From positions 1 to 10,831 of the forward strand of contig DATJLQ010000029.1 in assembly GCA_035509415.1 (NCBI GenBank): DNA of 10,831 nucleotides, in the 5' to 3' direction. This document shows, piece by piece, positions 1-6,320 of the stretch (its first letter is position 1; the number at the start of each line of letters is the position of its first letter). The position numbers and the translations under genes were made by a program. The notes below the pieces were generated by a model that saw only the letters and a program-made list of their open reading frames with translations, did no database searches and was not told the origin of the DNA. This DNA is from DATJLQ01 sp035509415. Lineage in GTDB: Bacteria > Pseudomonadota > Alphaproteobacteria > JACZXZ01.

Positions 1-1628
1 TCGAGCTGGGCGCCCGTGGTGCCCTCGGGAAAGCGCGCGAGGGCGAGCGCGATATGGCCCTTGAGCACGCGCGTGAAGCGGTCGCGCATCTCCGCACTCG
101 GCGCGCCGATCGCGAGCGTGCGCGTGACATCCGTGGTGCCGTCGAGATATTGGGCGCCGGAATCGACGAGATAGAGCTCGCCCGGCTCGAGCTTGCGCTC
201 GCTCTCGGCCGTCACGCGGTAATGGACGATGGCGCCGTTCGGGCCGGCGCCCGAGATGGTGGCGAACGAGAGATCGCGGAACTTGTCGCCCGCGCGGCGC
301 AAATCGTGGAGGCGCTCGGCCGCCTCGATCTCGCCCACGCGTCCCTCGGCACCCGCACGCTTCACCCAGGCGAGAAAGCGCGTGAGCGCCGCGCCGTCGC
401 GGAGATGGACCGCGCGCGCCCCTGCGAGCTCGACCGCGTTCTTGCACGCCTTGGGAAGCGAGACCGGATCGGCCCCGCGCTTCACGCGCGCCCCCGCGCG
501 CTCGAGCCGGTCAAGCACGAAAGCGCTGCAGCTCGCGGGGTCGGCGAGCACGCTTGCCTGCGCGCCGCCCAATCCGTCGAGGGCCGCGGCGAAGTCCGCG
601 CGCGGCCGCACCGTCACCTCGTTCCCGAGCCACGCGTCGAGCCCGGGCGAGAGCTTGCGCGGATCGGAGAACAGCTCGACGCGCCCGTCGCGCGCGACGA
701 TCGCGAAGGAAAGCGGCAGCGGCGTGTGGGGCACGTCGCCCCCGCGAATATTGAGGAGCCAGGCGATCGAATCGGGCGCCGTGAGCACGGCGGCGTCGAC
801 GCCGTCGGACGCGAGCTGCCCCGCGACCTGCGCGCGCTTCTCGGCCGAGCTTTGGCCCGCATGCTCGATTCCGTGCGGGACGATGGGCGCGAGTGGTGCC
901 GGCGGCCGGTCCCGCCACGCCTCGTCGAGCGGATTGGTCTCGCTGGCGACGAGCTTGGCCCCTGCGGCCTCGAGCGCCGCCGCGTAATGGAGGCGCTCGT
1001 TCGCGCTATGGAGCCAGGGATCGTAGCCGATCGCGGCGTCGCGCGGCGCGTTCGCCTTGAGCCAGGTCCAGGGCGGCGTCTCGATCAGATGGCGCTGCTC
1101 GAAGAGGGCTGCGTCCACTTGCGCGCGCGCTTGGAGCGTGTAGCGCCCATCGACGAAGATCGCCGCCTTGTCCGCGAGCACGATCGCCGCCCCCGCCGAG
1201 CCGGTGAAGCCCGTGAGCCAGGCCAGGCGCTCGGCGGACGGCGGCACATATTCGCCCTGATGCTCGTCGCCGCGCGGCACGATGAATCCGGCAAGGCCGC
1301 GACGCGCGAGGGCCGCGCGCAGGAGTGCCAGGCGCTCCGCGAAGCCCGGCCCCGCCTGCGCGCGTTTTGCCATCTCGGCGCGTAGCTCGGCCTCGAGCGC
1401 CAGGAGCTGCGCGGTCAAGGCAGCGCTCGGCTGCGCGGTCACGAGCCGGGTCCAGGCCGCACGATCCTCCGCCTCGGGGGCGGCGGCCACGCCGGCGACG
1501 AGGTCGCGTAGCTCGGCGACCGGCGTCTCGATGCCGTGTTTCCTCAAGAGGCGCGCCAACGGCTCGTCACCTTGATAGGCCGCGCGGCAGGCGGTTTTTT
1601 CGTTCGGCTTGGACGCGGCTCGGTCCAT
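1..1628 (-). CDS. Xaa-Pro aminopeptidase (aminopeptidase P, M24B), 3' end cut by window
   Basis: Metallopeptidase that removes the N-terminal residue from peptides with proline in second position; probably cytosolic, as no signal peptide is seen. 542 codons are visible from the ATG at 1628. Residues about 97-240 and 245-395 look like the two creatinase-type N-terminal domains, and from about 400 the M24 pita-bread domain begins. Seen motifs: SGAGPNGAIVHY (459-470, with H469) and VDSGAQYLDGTTDVTRT (488-504), which carry the metal ligands D489 and D500, 11 residues apart as in human XPNPEP1. The remaining ligands (GTGHGVG His and two Glu) would lie beyond the window edge. The start is chosen because GAGGAG (1645-1640) precedes it by 11 nt. 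It gives a roughly 95-residue extension before the usual N-domain; an in-frame ATG at 1373 would remove 85 residues but has no better support. It resembles long three-domain aminopeptidase P, not short E. coli PepP, so no symbol is given. Divergent from the DUF1127 gene. Confidence 0.93.
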   Translation of the reverse strand, partial: MDRAASKPNEKTACRAAYQGDEPLARLLRKHGIETPVAELRDLVAGVAAAPEAEDRAAWTRLVTAQPSAALTAQLLALEAELRAEMAKRAQAGPGFAERLALLRAALARRGLAGFIVPRGDEHQGEYVPPSAERLAWLTGFTGSAGAAIVLADKAAIFVDGRYTLQARAQVDAALFEQRHLIETPPWTWLKANAPRDAAIGYDPWLHSANERLHYAAALEAAGAKLVASETNPLDEAWRDRPPAPLAPIVPHGIEHAGQSSAEKRAQVAGQLASDGVDAAVLTAPDSIAWLLNIRGGDVPHTPLPLSFAIVARDGRVELFSDPRKLSPGLDAWLGNEVTVRPRADFAAALDGLGGAQASVLADPASCSAFVLDRLERAGARVKRGADPVSLPKACKNAVELAGARAVHLRDGAALTRFLAWVKRAGAEGRVGEIEAAERLHDLRRAGDKFRDLSFATISGAGPNGAIVHYRVTAESERKLEPGELYLVDSGAQYLDGTTDVTRTLAIGAPSAEMRDRFTRVLKGHIALALARFPEGTTGAQL

Positions 1629-1662
1629 GGAATCTGCGGCTCCTCGGTTCGCGCTCGAGGCC

Positions 1663-1691
1663 AAGCTAGGCCCCGCTCCGATGGGAGGCAA
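1663..1691 (-). promoter_or_regulatory. Candidate sigma70-type promoter of the aminopeptidase gene
   Basis: Read on the minus strand: -35 TTGCCT (1691-1686), a 17-bp spacer and -10 TAGCTT (1668-1663). The -35 matches four of six consensus bases and the -10 only three, but spacing and distance (start near 1656, about 28 nt before the ATG) fit. It contains one of the window's six CTAG tetranucleotides. Weak by sequence alone. Confidence 0.3.
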
Positions 1692-1803
1692 GGCCTCGGG
1701 ACGCGCGCGACAGCCGGCGCGGCCGCGGTTTCCTTGGCGCGAGGAAGCATGCTGGCCTTGACGCCGCGGCGCTTCGGTCCGGCCCGCTTTCCCAGCTCTG
1801 TCC

Positions 1804-1822
1804 CGCGAATCTTGCATTCGCG
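1804..1822. repeat. Perfect inverted repeat, 7-bp arms, 5-bp centre
   Basis: CGCGAAT, centre CTTGC, then ATTCGCG. It could be an operator or a short RNA hairpin. No T-run follows on either strand, so it is not a standard intrinsic terminator. It lies about 200 bp upstream of the DUF1127 start. Confidence 0.5.
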
Positions 1823-1862
1823 ACCCTTAATACATGCTAAATTTGCATTGCTGCGTTGCGGT

Positions 1863-1876
1863 ATGCCTACTGGCAT
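1863..1876. repeat. Short perfect dyad ATGCC-N4-GGCAT
   Basis: Arms ATGCC and GGCAT around TACT. A dyad of this size can occur by chance. It is listed because it falls in the A+T-rich stretch with two other dyads upstream of the DUF1127 gene. Confidence 0.3.
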
Positions 1877-1935
1877 CCGCCCGGCCGAGCGATCATTTTC
1901 TTGCGCGAACGGGGCGACCCGTCGAATCAGCCAAG

Positions 1936-1947
1936 GCTAGACCTAGC
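1936..1947. promoter_or_regulatory. Dyad GCTAG-AC-CTAGC, possible -10 / operator overlap
   Basis: Arms GCTAG and CTAGC around AC, so two CTAG tetranucleotides lie within 12 bp although CTAG is absent from the coding regions read here. GCTAGACC (1936-1943) resembles the Caulobacter housekeeping -10 (GCTANAWC), but no convincing -35 lies at the right distance. A start here would give a leader of about 75 nt for the DUF1127 gene. Confidence 0.3.
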
Positions 1948-2012
1948 GCCCGGCGCGGCCCATCGAGGCCGGGCCAAGGCGTTCGGCCCAGGAAATCGAG
2001 CCAGCAAAACAA

Positions 2013-2018
2013 AGGAAG
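2013..2018 (+). promoter_or_regulatory. Strong ribosome binding site of the DUF1127 gene
   Basis: AGGAAG, 6 nt before the ATG at 2025. It fixes that start and is the clearest Shine-Dalgarno sequence in the window. Confidence 0.75.
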
Positions 2019-2024
2019 ACGACA

Positions 2025-2270
2025 ATGACCGCGACCATCATCAAGCTCCAACCCAGCACCTTCGGCCTCGGCCGGATCATCGGCCGGCTCGTGCTCGAGC
2101 CGCTGGCGCGCCTCAAGGCGCGCGAGGCGGCCTACCAGGAGCTGATGTCCCTCGACGACCACATGCTCAAGGATATCGGCATCACCCGGAGCCAGATTCC
2201 CGGCGTCGTGCAGGGGACGATCGACCCCCATGCCGCCGTCAACGAGAACAAGCCGGTAATCGCGGCCTAA
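2025..2270 (+). CDS. DUF1127 (YjiS-like) small protein
   Basis: 81 residues. The DUF1127 signature LDDHMLKDIGITRSQI occupies residues 43-58, preceded by an amphipathic stretch rich in Leu, Arg and Ala (20-42). DUF1127 proteins are small, basic and numerous in Alphaproteobacteria; the Rhodobacter CcaF1 protein is an RNA-binding member, and Agrobacterium members affect RNA turnover and phosphate or carbon metabolism. What this copy does is not known from sequence. It is longer than the shortest members (about 45-50 residues), with an unrelated-looking tail (59-81). The start is supported by AGGAAG. It is divergent from the aminopeptidase gene and is followed by a hairpin and then the exported-protein gene, so it may be transcribed alone or with that gene. 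Confidence 0.9.
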   Translation: MTATIIKLQPSTFGLGRIIGRLVLEPLARLKAREAAYQELMSLDDHMLKDIGITRSQIPGVVQGTIDPHAAVNENKPVIAA

Positions 2271-2279
2271 GGGCCGCGG

Positions 2280-2297
2280 CGGGGCTGAACGGCCCCG
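2280..2297 (+). terminator. GC hairpin after the DUF1127 gene, possible partial terminator
   Basis: CGGGGC, loop TGAACG, GCCCCG gives a 6-bp stem starting 10 nt after the DUF1127 stop. An alternative pairing, GGGCCG (2271-2276) with CGGCCC (2290-2295), overlaps it. No T-run follows (AAAGGGCG), so it is not a canonical intrinsic terminator. It may stabilise the 3' end of the small mRNA. Confidence 0.3.
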
Positions 2298-2368
2298 AAA
2301 GGGCGAAAAGCGTCGAATATTGCGCGGACTTCCTTGTGCCCGGCCTTGGGGACTCCCAAATCCGGGTC

Positions 2369-2986
2369 GTGAGCCGCGTATCGTCCGACCAGGAAATCGA
2401 CCGATCCGGGCCGGCCGGGGTTCTTTGGACCCTGGCCGGGCTCTTGGCGTTTACGCTGGCCCTGGGCTTGGCGCCGGCCAAGGCCGAGCCGGGCGCGGCC
2501 TCGGCCGAGGTGCCGCTCACCTGGCCCAACGGCGTGCCGCGCCCGGCCGAAAAGCCGAACCTCGGCACCTTCTTGAGCCTCGGCCGGAAGATCGACGTCT
2601 CGCTCTCGCCGCCGCCCGGCGCTGCCTTCGCCGACTATTACGCGCGCCTGCCGCCGAACACCTTGCGGCCGGGCAGTAGCGCGCTCACCGCCCCCGGACG
2701 GCCGCTGCCGCTCGCGGTCGGGAGCGGCAATTTGACGCTCGCGCCGACGCTCAATTTCGGCGCCGCGACGCCCGCGAGCCCCTACGATCCGCGTATCTCG
2801 GCGCCGGCGTCCCAGCGCCTCAATCCGACGCCGGGCCTCGACGCGTCGATGGATCTCGGCAATGTCACCCTCGATACGGTGTTGAGCCGGCCGCTCAACC
2901 GGAACGTCGACAATCCGGTCGCGGCGACCGGCCAGCCGGCCGCAATCCGGCCCAACATGGGCGTCGATCTCAAGCTCAAATTCTGA
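2369..2986 (+). CDS. Unrecognised exported protein
   Basis: 205 residues if the GTG at 2369 is the start. GTG at 2336 would add 11 residues; neither has a good ribosome binding site. Residues 17-36 form a hydrophobic helix followed by an AKA (37-39) signal-peptidase I site before E40, so the protein should be exported. The mature part (about 166 residues) is rich in Pro, Leu, Asn and Gly, has no cysteine, and ends in DLKLKF. A terminal Phe after alternating residues is typical of outer-membrane beta-strands, but the protein is short for a barrel and no other strand pattern is clear. I recognise no family. The reading frame is open upstream through the DUF1127 gene, but that part is a shadow. 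Its last 11 bp overlap the end of the converging prmA gene, with the TGA at 2984-2986. Reality of the gene rests on the signal peptide and composition. Confidence 0.68.
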   Translation: MSRVSSDQEIDRSGPAGVLWTLAGLLAFTLALGLAPAKAEPGAASAEVPLTWPNGVPRPAEKPNLGTFLSLGRKIDVSLSPPPGAAFADYYARLPPNTLRPGSSALTAPGRPLPLAVGSGNLTLAPTLNFGAATPASPYDPRISAPASQRLNPTPGLDASMDLGNVTLDTVLSRPLNRNVDNPVAATGQPAAIRPNMGVDLKLKF

Positions 2987-3905
2987 CGCACCCGCGGCGA
3001 AGGACGAGCGTGGTCCAGAGCCCGAGCTCGATGCGCCGCCCGAGCGCCCAGCCCTGGCTCCGGTAGGCGCTCAGCACCGAGGGCACTTGGGTGGTCAAAA
3101 TCCCCGACAAAACGATCGCCGCCCGCGGCGCCGCCGCGCGCGCGAGTGCCGGCGCCATGCGCTCGAGCGGGCGCGCGAGGATGTTCGCGACGATGAGGTC
3201 GTAGCGACGACGGCCGCGAAGCGCGCGCCGCGCGAGCCCGTCGCTTACCACTGGCCGCACCCAACGCGCCACGCCGTTGCGGCGCACATTGGCGCGCGCG
3301 ACGTCGACCGCGATCGGATCGATGTCGGCCGCCATCACCGCGACGCGCCAGAGCCGCGCGATGGCGATCGCAAGGATGCCCGAGCCGGTGCCGAGATCGA
3401 GCGGGCAGCGCGCGCGACGGTCCTGCGCGAGCACGCTCAGCGCCAAGAGGCAGCCGCGCGTCGATTCGTGGGTCCCGCTGCCGAAGGCGAGGCCGGCATC
3501 GAGCAGGAGCGGAATGCGCCCGCCGGGCACGGGGCCCTTGAAATAGGAGCCATGGACGAAGAACCGGCCGGCGGCCACGGGCGGGAATTGGGTGCGGTTC
3601 TCGGCGAGCCAATTGCGCGCCGGAAGCCGCACGATGCTGATTTCCGGCCGCGCGATGCCGGCGCGCTTGGCGGCGCGCGCGACGAGCCGCTCGAGCGCCT
3701 TGCGCGCGGGCGCCTCGCCTTCGAGCAGGATTTCGAAACGCCAGTTCCGTTCGTCTTCGCCGCTGTTGAAGCAGGTGTAGGCCTCGCCGATCGCGGCGAA
3801 CGCCTCGTCGAACGCGCCGCCCGCGGCTTTCGGGACCTCGAGCGACACGGTCCAAAGCTGGCGCGTTGCCGCGGGCTCGTCGCGCGCGGCGGCGGCGCCG
3901 CTCAT
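2976..3905 (-). CDS. prmA: Ribosomal protein L11 methyltransferase PrmA
   Basis: Cytosolic SAM-dependent enzyme that trimethylates ribosomal protein L11. 309 residues, close to the usual size. Residues 1-115 fit the substrate-recognition domain; the C-terminal half is a class I methyltransferase fold. Seen motifs: AFGSGTHESTR (140-150, PrmA-typical AFGTGTH), SAM motif I LDLGTGSGILAIA (169-181), the acidic post-II loop at D194-D196, NILARPL (241-247, the N-I/V-L-A-x-P-L motif) and LSGIL (266-270). The ATG at 3905 overlaps the helicase stop as ATGA, so translation is probably coupled to the upstream gene. It is the last gene of the minus cluster. Its TGA (2978-2976) lies inside the end of the converging exported-protein gene, leaving no room for a terminator between them. 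Confidence 0.95.
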   Translation of the reverse strand: MSGAAAARDEPAATRQLWTVSLEVPKAAGGAFDEAFAAIGEAYTCFNSGEDERNWRFEILLEGEAPARKALERLVARAAKRAGIARPEISIVRLPARNWLAENRTQFPPVAAGRFFVHGSYFKGPVPGGRIPLLLDAGLAFGSGTHESTRGCLLALSVLAQDRRARCPLDLGTGSGILAIAIARLWRVAVMAADIDPIAVDVARANVRRNGVARWVRPVVSDGLARRALRGRRRYDLIVANILARPLERMAPALARAAAPRAAIVLSGILTTQVPSVLSAYRSQGWALGRRIELGLWTTLVLRRGCVRI

Positions 3906-6226
3906 ACGGGCGAGACGAAGCGCGCGATCACCATCTTCTCGCCCGCGCGGTCGAACTCGATGCGCAGCTTGTCGCCGTCGACCGCGATCACGTTGCCGTT
4001 GCCGAATTTCTGGTGGAACACGCGCTCGCCGACCTCGAAATTTCGCGCCGTCTCGGCGAAGGGTGCGTCGGGCTCGGCCGCGCGCCGGCGCCGCGCAGGT
4101 GCCGGATAGCCGCCCGACTGGCCGCCCGAATAGCCACCAGGCCCGCCGACATAGCCGAAGCTGGCTCCCGGCGTCATGGCGCCGGTGCCGCCATAAAGCC
4201 CGGTCTCGGTCACGACCTCGAGCCGGTCCTGGGGCAGCTCCTCGACGAAGCGCGACGGGATGGCGCTTTGCCATTGATTGTGGACGCGCCGGTTGGCGGC
4301 GAAGGAGACGTAGACGCGCTGGCGCGCGCGCGTGAGGCCGACATAGGCGAGGCGCCGCTCCTCCTCGAGCGCCTTCAAGCCCCCCTCGTCGAGCGCGCGC
4401 TGGTGCGGGAACAATCCCTCCTCCCAGCCAGGGAGGAACACCATGTCGAACTCGAGCCCCTTGGCGGCGTGGAGCGTCATGAGGCTCACTTGCTCGGCCG
4501 CGTCGCCGCTTTCGTTTTCCATCACGAGGCTCACATGCTCGAGGAAGCCCGCGAGGCTTTCGAATTCCTCCAGCGCCCGCACCAGCTCCTTCAAATTCTC
4601 GAGCCGCCCGGGCGCCTCGGCCGATTTGTCGGCCATCCACATCGCCGTGTAGCCCGATTCGTCGAGCACGGTCTCGGCGAGCTCGACATGGTCGGCCGTC
4701 GCGACCGCGGCGCGCCAACGCGCGAAATCGCCCAAAAGCGCCGTGAGCGCGGCGCGCGCCTTGGCCGTGAGCTCGTCGGTCTCGGCGAGCTCGCCGGCCG
4801 CGCGCGTCAAGGGCATGCGCTCGGCGCGCGCGAGCCGGTGGATCGCCTGCAGCGTGCCGGCGCCGATGCCACGGCGCGGCACGTTCACGATGCGCTCGAA
4901 GGCGAGGTCGTCGTCGGGCTGGACGATGACGCGGAAATAGGCGATCGCGTCGCGGATTTCCTGGCGCTCGTAGAAGCGGAGTCCGCCGATCACGCGATAG
5001 GGCAAGCCGATCTGGATGAAGCGCTCCTCGAACTCGCGCGTCTGGAAGCCCGCGCGCACCAGGATCGCGACCTCGCCGAGCTTGGTGCCCGCGCGTTGCA
5101 GCGCCTCGATCTCCTCGCCGACCGTGCGCGCCTCCTCGCCGCCGTCCCAAAGCCCGCGCACCGAGATGGGCCGGCCCTGCTCGCCCTCGGTCCAAAGCGT
5201 CTTCCCGAGCCGCCCAGCATTGTGCGCGATGAGGCCCGAGGCGGCGCCCAATATGTGCCCGCTCGAGCGGTAATTCTGCTCGAGCCGCACGATGCGCGCC
5301 CCCGGGAAATCCTTCTCGAAGCGCAGGATGTTGCCGACCTCGGCGCCGCGCCAGCTGTAGATCGACTGGTCGTCGTCGCCGACGCAGCAGATGTTCTTGT
5401 GCTTCTGCGCCAGGAGCCGCAGCCAGAGATATTGCGCGACGTTGGTGTCCTGGTACTCGTCGACCAGGACGTATTTGAGCCGCTCCTGATACTCCTTGAG
5501 GATTTCGGGATGCTCGGAGAAGAGCGTGAGCCCGTGCAGCAGCAAATCGCCGAAGTCGCAGGCGTTGAGGGTCCGGAGGCGCTCCTGATACGCGGCGTAG
5601 ATTTCGCGCAAGCGCCCGCCCGCCATCTCGCCGATGTCACCCTTCGGCACCTTCTCGGGCACCAACCCGCGATCCTTCCAGCGCTGCAGCACGGCGAGCA
5701 CGGCGCGCGCGGGCCAACGCTTGTCGTCGACCGCTTCGGCCTCGAGCAGCTGCTTCACCAGGCGCAGCTGGTCGTCCGCGTCGAGGATGGTGAAATTGGA
5801 TTTGAGCCCCGCCGCCTCCGCGTGGCGCCGCAGGATGCGAGCACCCAACGCGTGGAAGGTGCCGAGCCAGAGCCGGTCGACCGGGAAGCCGAGAAGCCGC
5901 TCGATGCGCTCTTTCATCTGGCGCGCGGCCTTGTTGGTGAAGGTGACCGCCATCACCTCCCAGGGCCGCGCCAGGCCCTGGTTCAGGATATGGACGAGCC
6001 GGGTCGTGAGCACGCGGGTCTTCCCCGTGCCGGCGCCGGCAAGCACCAACACCGGCCCCTCGACCGCGAGCACGGCGCGGCGCTGGGCTTCGTTCAGATC
6101 GTCGAGATATCGGGCCGGACGCGCGGCGAGCGCTGCGCCCTTCGGCGCCGGCGCTTCGCTCTCGGGTAGGGAGAAGGCGTCGTCGGCCGAGTCGCTCTCG
6201 AACGGGTTCGGCAGGGGGTCGGACAT
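3902..6226 (-). CDS. uvrD: UvrD/PcrA-type superfamily 1A DNA helicase
   Basis: ATP-driven 3'-5' DNA helicase for nucleotide-excision and mismatch repair and for removal of stalled RNA polymerase or recombination filaments. 774 residues. Order of motifs: Q-motif region LNEAQRRAVLA (44-54), Walker A AGAGTGKT (63-70), Ia VTFTNKAARQM (94-104), II VDEYQD (255-260), III GDDDQSIYSWRGA (283-295), IV LEQNYRS (315-321), V LMTLHAAKGLEFD (582-594), VI EERRLAYVGLTRAR (622-635). A Gly/Tyr-rich linker (about 679-709) and a basic patch (712-715) lead to a C-terminal Tudor-like domain (731-774), which in PcrA/UvrD contacts RNA polymerase. The ATG at 6226 is preferred because AGGGGG (6235-6230) precedes it closely; an in-frame ATG at 6244 has no such site. 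It lies 81 bp after the TPR/oxygenase gene and overlaps prmA by 4 bp. All helicase motifs are intact. It may be called pcrA in some genomes. Confidence 0.96.
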   Translation of the reverse strand: MSDPLPNPFESDSADDAFSLPESEAPAPKGAALAARPARYLDDLNEAQRRAVLAVEGPVLVLAGAGTGKTRVLTTRLVHILNQGLARPWEVMAVTFTNKAARQMKERIERLLGFPVDRLWLGTFHALGARILRRHAEAAGLKSNFTILDADDQLRLVKQLLEAEAVDDKRWPARAVLAVLQRWKDRGLVPEKVPKGDIGEMAGGRLREIYAAYQERLRTLNACDFGDLLLHGLTLFSEHPEILKEYQERLKYVLVDEYQDTNVAQYLWLRLLAQKHKNICCVGDDDQSIYSWRGAEVGNILRFEKDFPGARIVRLEQNYRSSGHILGAASGLIAHNAGRLGKTLWTEGEQGRPISVRGLWDGGEEARTVGEEIEALQRAGTKLGEVAILVRAGFQTREFEERFIQIGLPYRVIGGLRFYERQEIRDAIAYFRVIVQPDDDLAFERIVNVPRRGIGAGTLQAIHRLARAERMPLTRAAGELAETDELTAKARAALTALLGDFARWRAAVATADHVELAETVLDESGYTAMWMADKSAEAPGRLENLKELVRALEEFESLAGFLEHVSLVMENESGDAAEQVSLMTLHAAKGLEFDMVFLPGWEEGLFPHQRALDEGGLKALEEERRLAYVGLTRARQRVYVSFAANRRVHNQWQSAIPSRFVEELPQDRLEVVTETGLYGGTGAMTPGASFGYVGGPGGYSGGQSGGYPAPARRRRAAEPDAPFAETARNFEVGERVFHQKFGNGNVIAVDGDKLRIEFDRAGEKMVIARFVSPV

Positions 6227-6229
6227 CGT

Positions 6230-6235
6230 CCCCCT
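6230..6235 (-). promoter_or_regulatory. Ribosome binding site that decides the helicase start
   Basis: AGGGGG on the minus strand, 3 nt before the ATG at 6226. The spacing is short, but it supports this ATG over the in-frame ATG at 6244. TATATA just upstream (6241-6236) could act as a -10, but I found no -35 and it would give a nearly leaderless transcript. Confidence 0.4.
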
Positions 6236-6299
6236 ATATAGCATCTTGGCGCGGTCTCGGCGAAGCGCACGCGCTCGAATATGCGGCACCACGTCGCCG

Positions 6300-6320
6300 G
6301 CCGCGCCTCAAGGGCGCGGC
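6300..6320 (-). terminator. Perfect 8-bp GC hairpin holding the TPR-gene stop codon
   Basis: On the minus strand: GCCGCGCC, loop CTTGA, GGCGCGGC. The loop contains the TGA of the TPR/oxygenase gene. The stem is strong, but no U-run follows, so it may slow or partly stop RNA polymerase, protect the upstream 3' end, or affect termination of translation before the helicase gene. Because the bases also encode the last residues (MPRP), the structure may be partly a by-product of GC-rich codons. Confidence 0.4.

Larger units (their letters stand above)
1629..2024. other. Divergent intergenic region, aminopeptidase / DUF1127
   Basis: 396 bp between two divergent starts. The part near 1800-1880 is clearly richer in A+T than the flanking genes. 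It holds a candidate promoter for the minus gene, three short perfect dyads (1804-1822, 1863-1876, 1936-1947) and a possible extended -10 (TGC then TAAATT, 1835-1843) facing the plus gene. TTAA-N7-TAAA at 1827-1841 differs in one base from the CtrA box TTAA-N7-TTAA, but is too short to be convincing. I see no convincing small gene; the open frames here are arginine- and alanine-rich shadows. Confidence 0.6.

Noticed and set aside
54..1385. 443-codon plus-strand open frame opposite the aminopeptidase
   Set aside because: Arginine-rich shadow; the minus strand carries a clear M24B peptidase with metal ligands.
1827..1841. CtrA-like box TTAA-N7-TAAA
   Set aside because: One mismatch in a very short motif placed in the most A+T-rich part of the region; expected by chance often enough that I do not call it a site.
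1856..2368. Upstream extension of the exported-protein frame across the DUF1127 gene
   Set aside because: The DUF1127 gene in another frame has the family signature and a strong ribosome binding site. The extension would bury the signal peptide deep inside the protein.
3906..5195. Upstream extension of the prmA frame by 430 codons
   Set aside because: It runs inside the helicase gene in another frame, with Arg/Ala-rich composition. The ATG at 3905 gives a normal-length PrmA.
3866..6169. 767-codon open frame on the plus strand opposite the helicase
   Set aside because: Same antisense effect: the low-complexity Arg/His/Glu-rich product has no domain, while the minus frame has every SF1A helicase motif.
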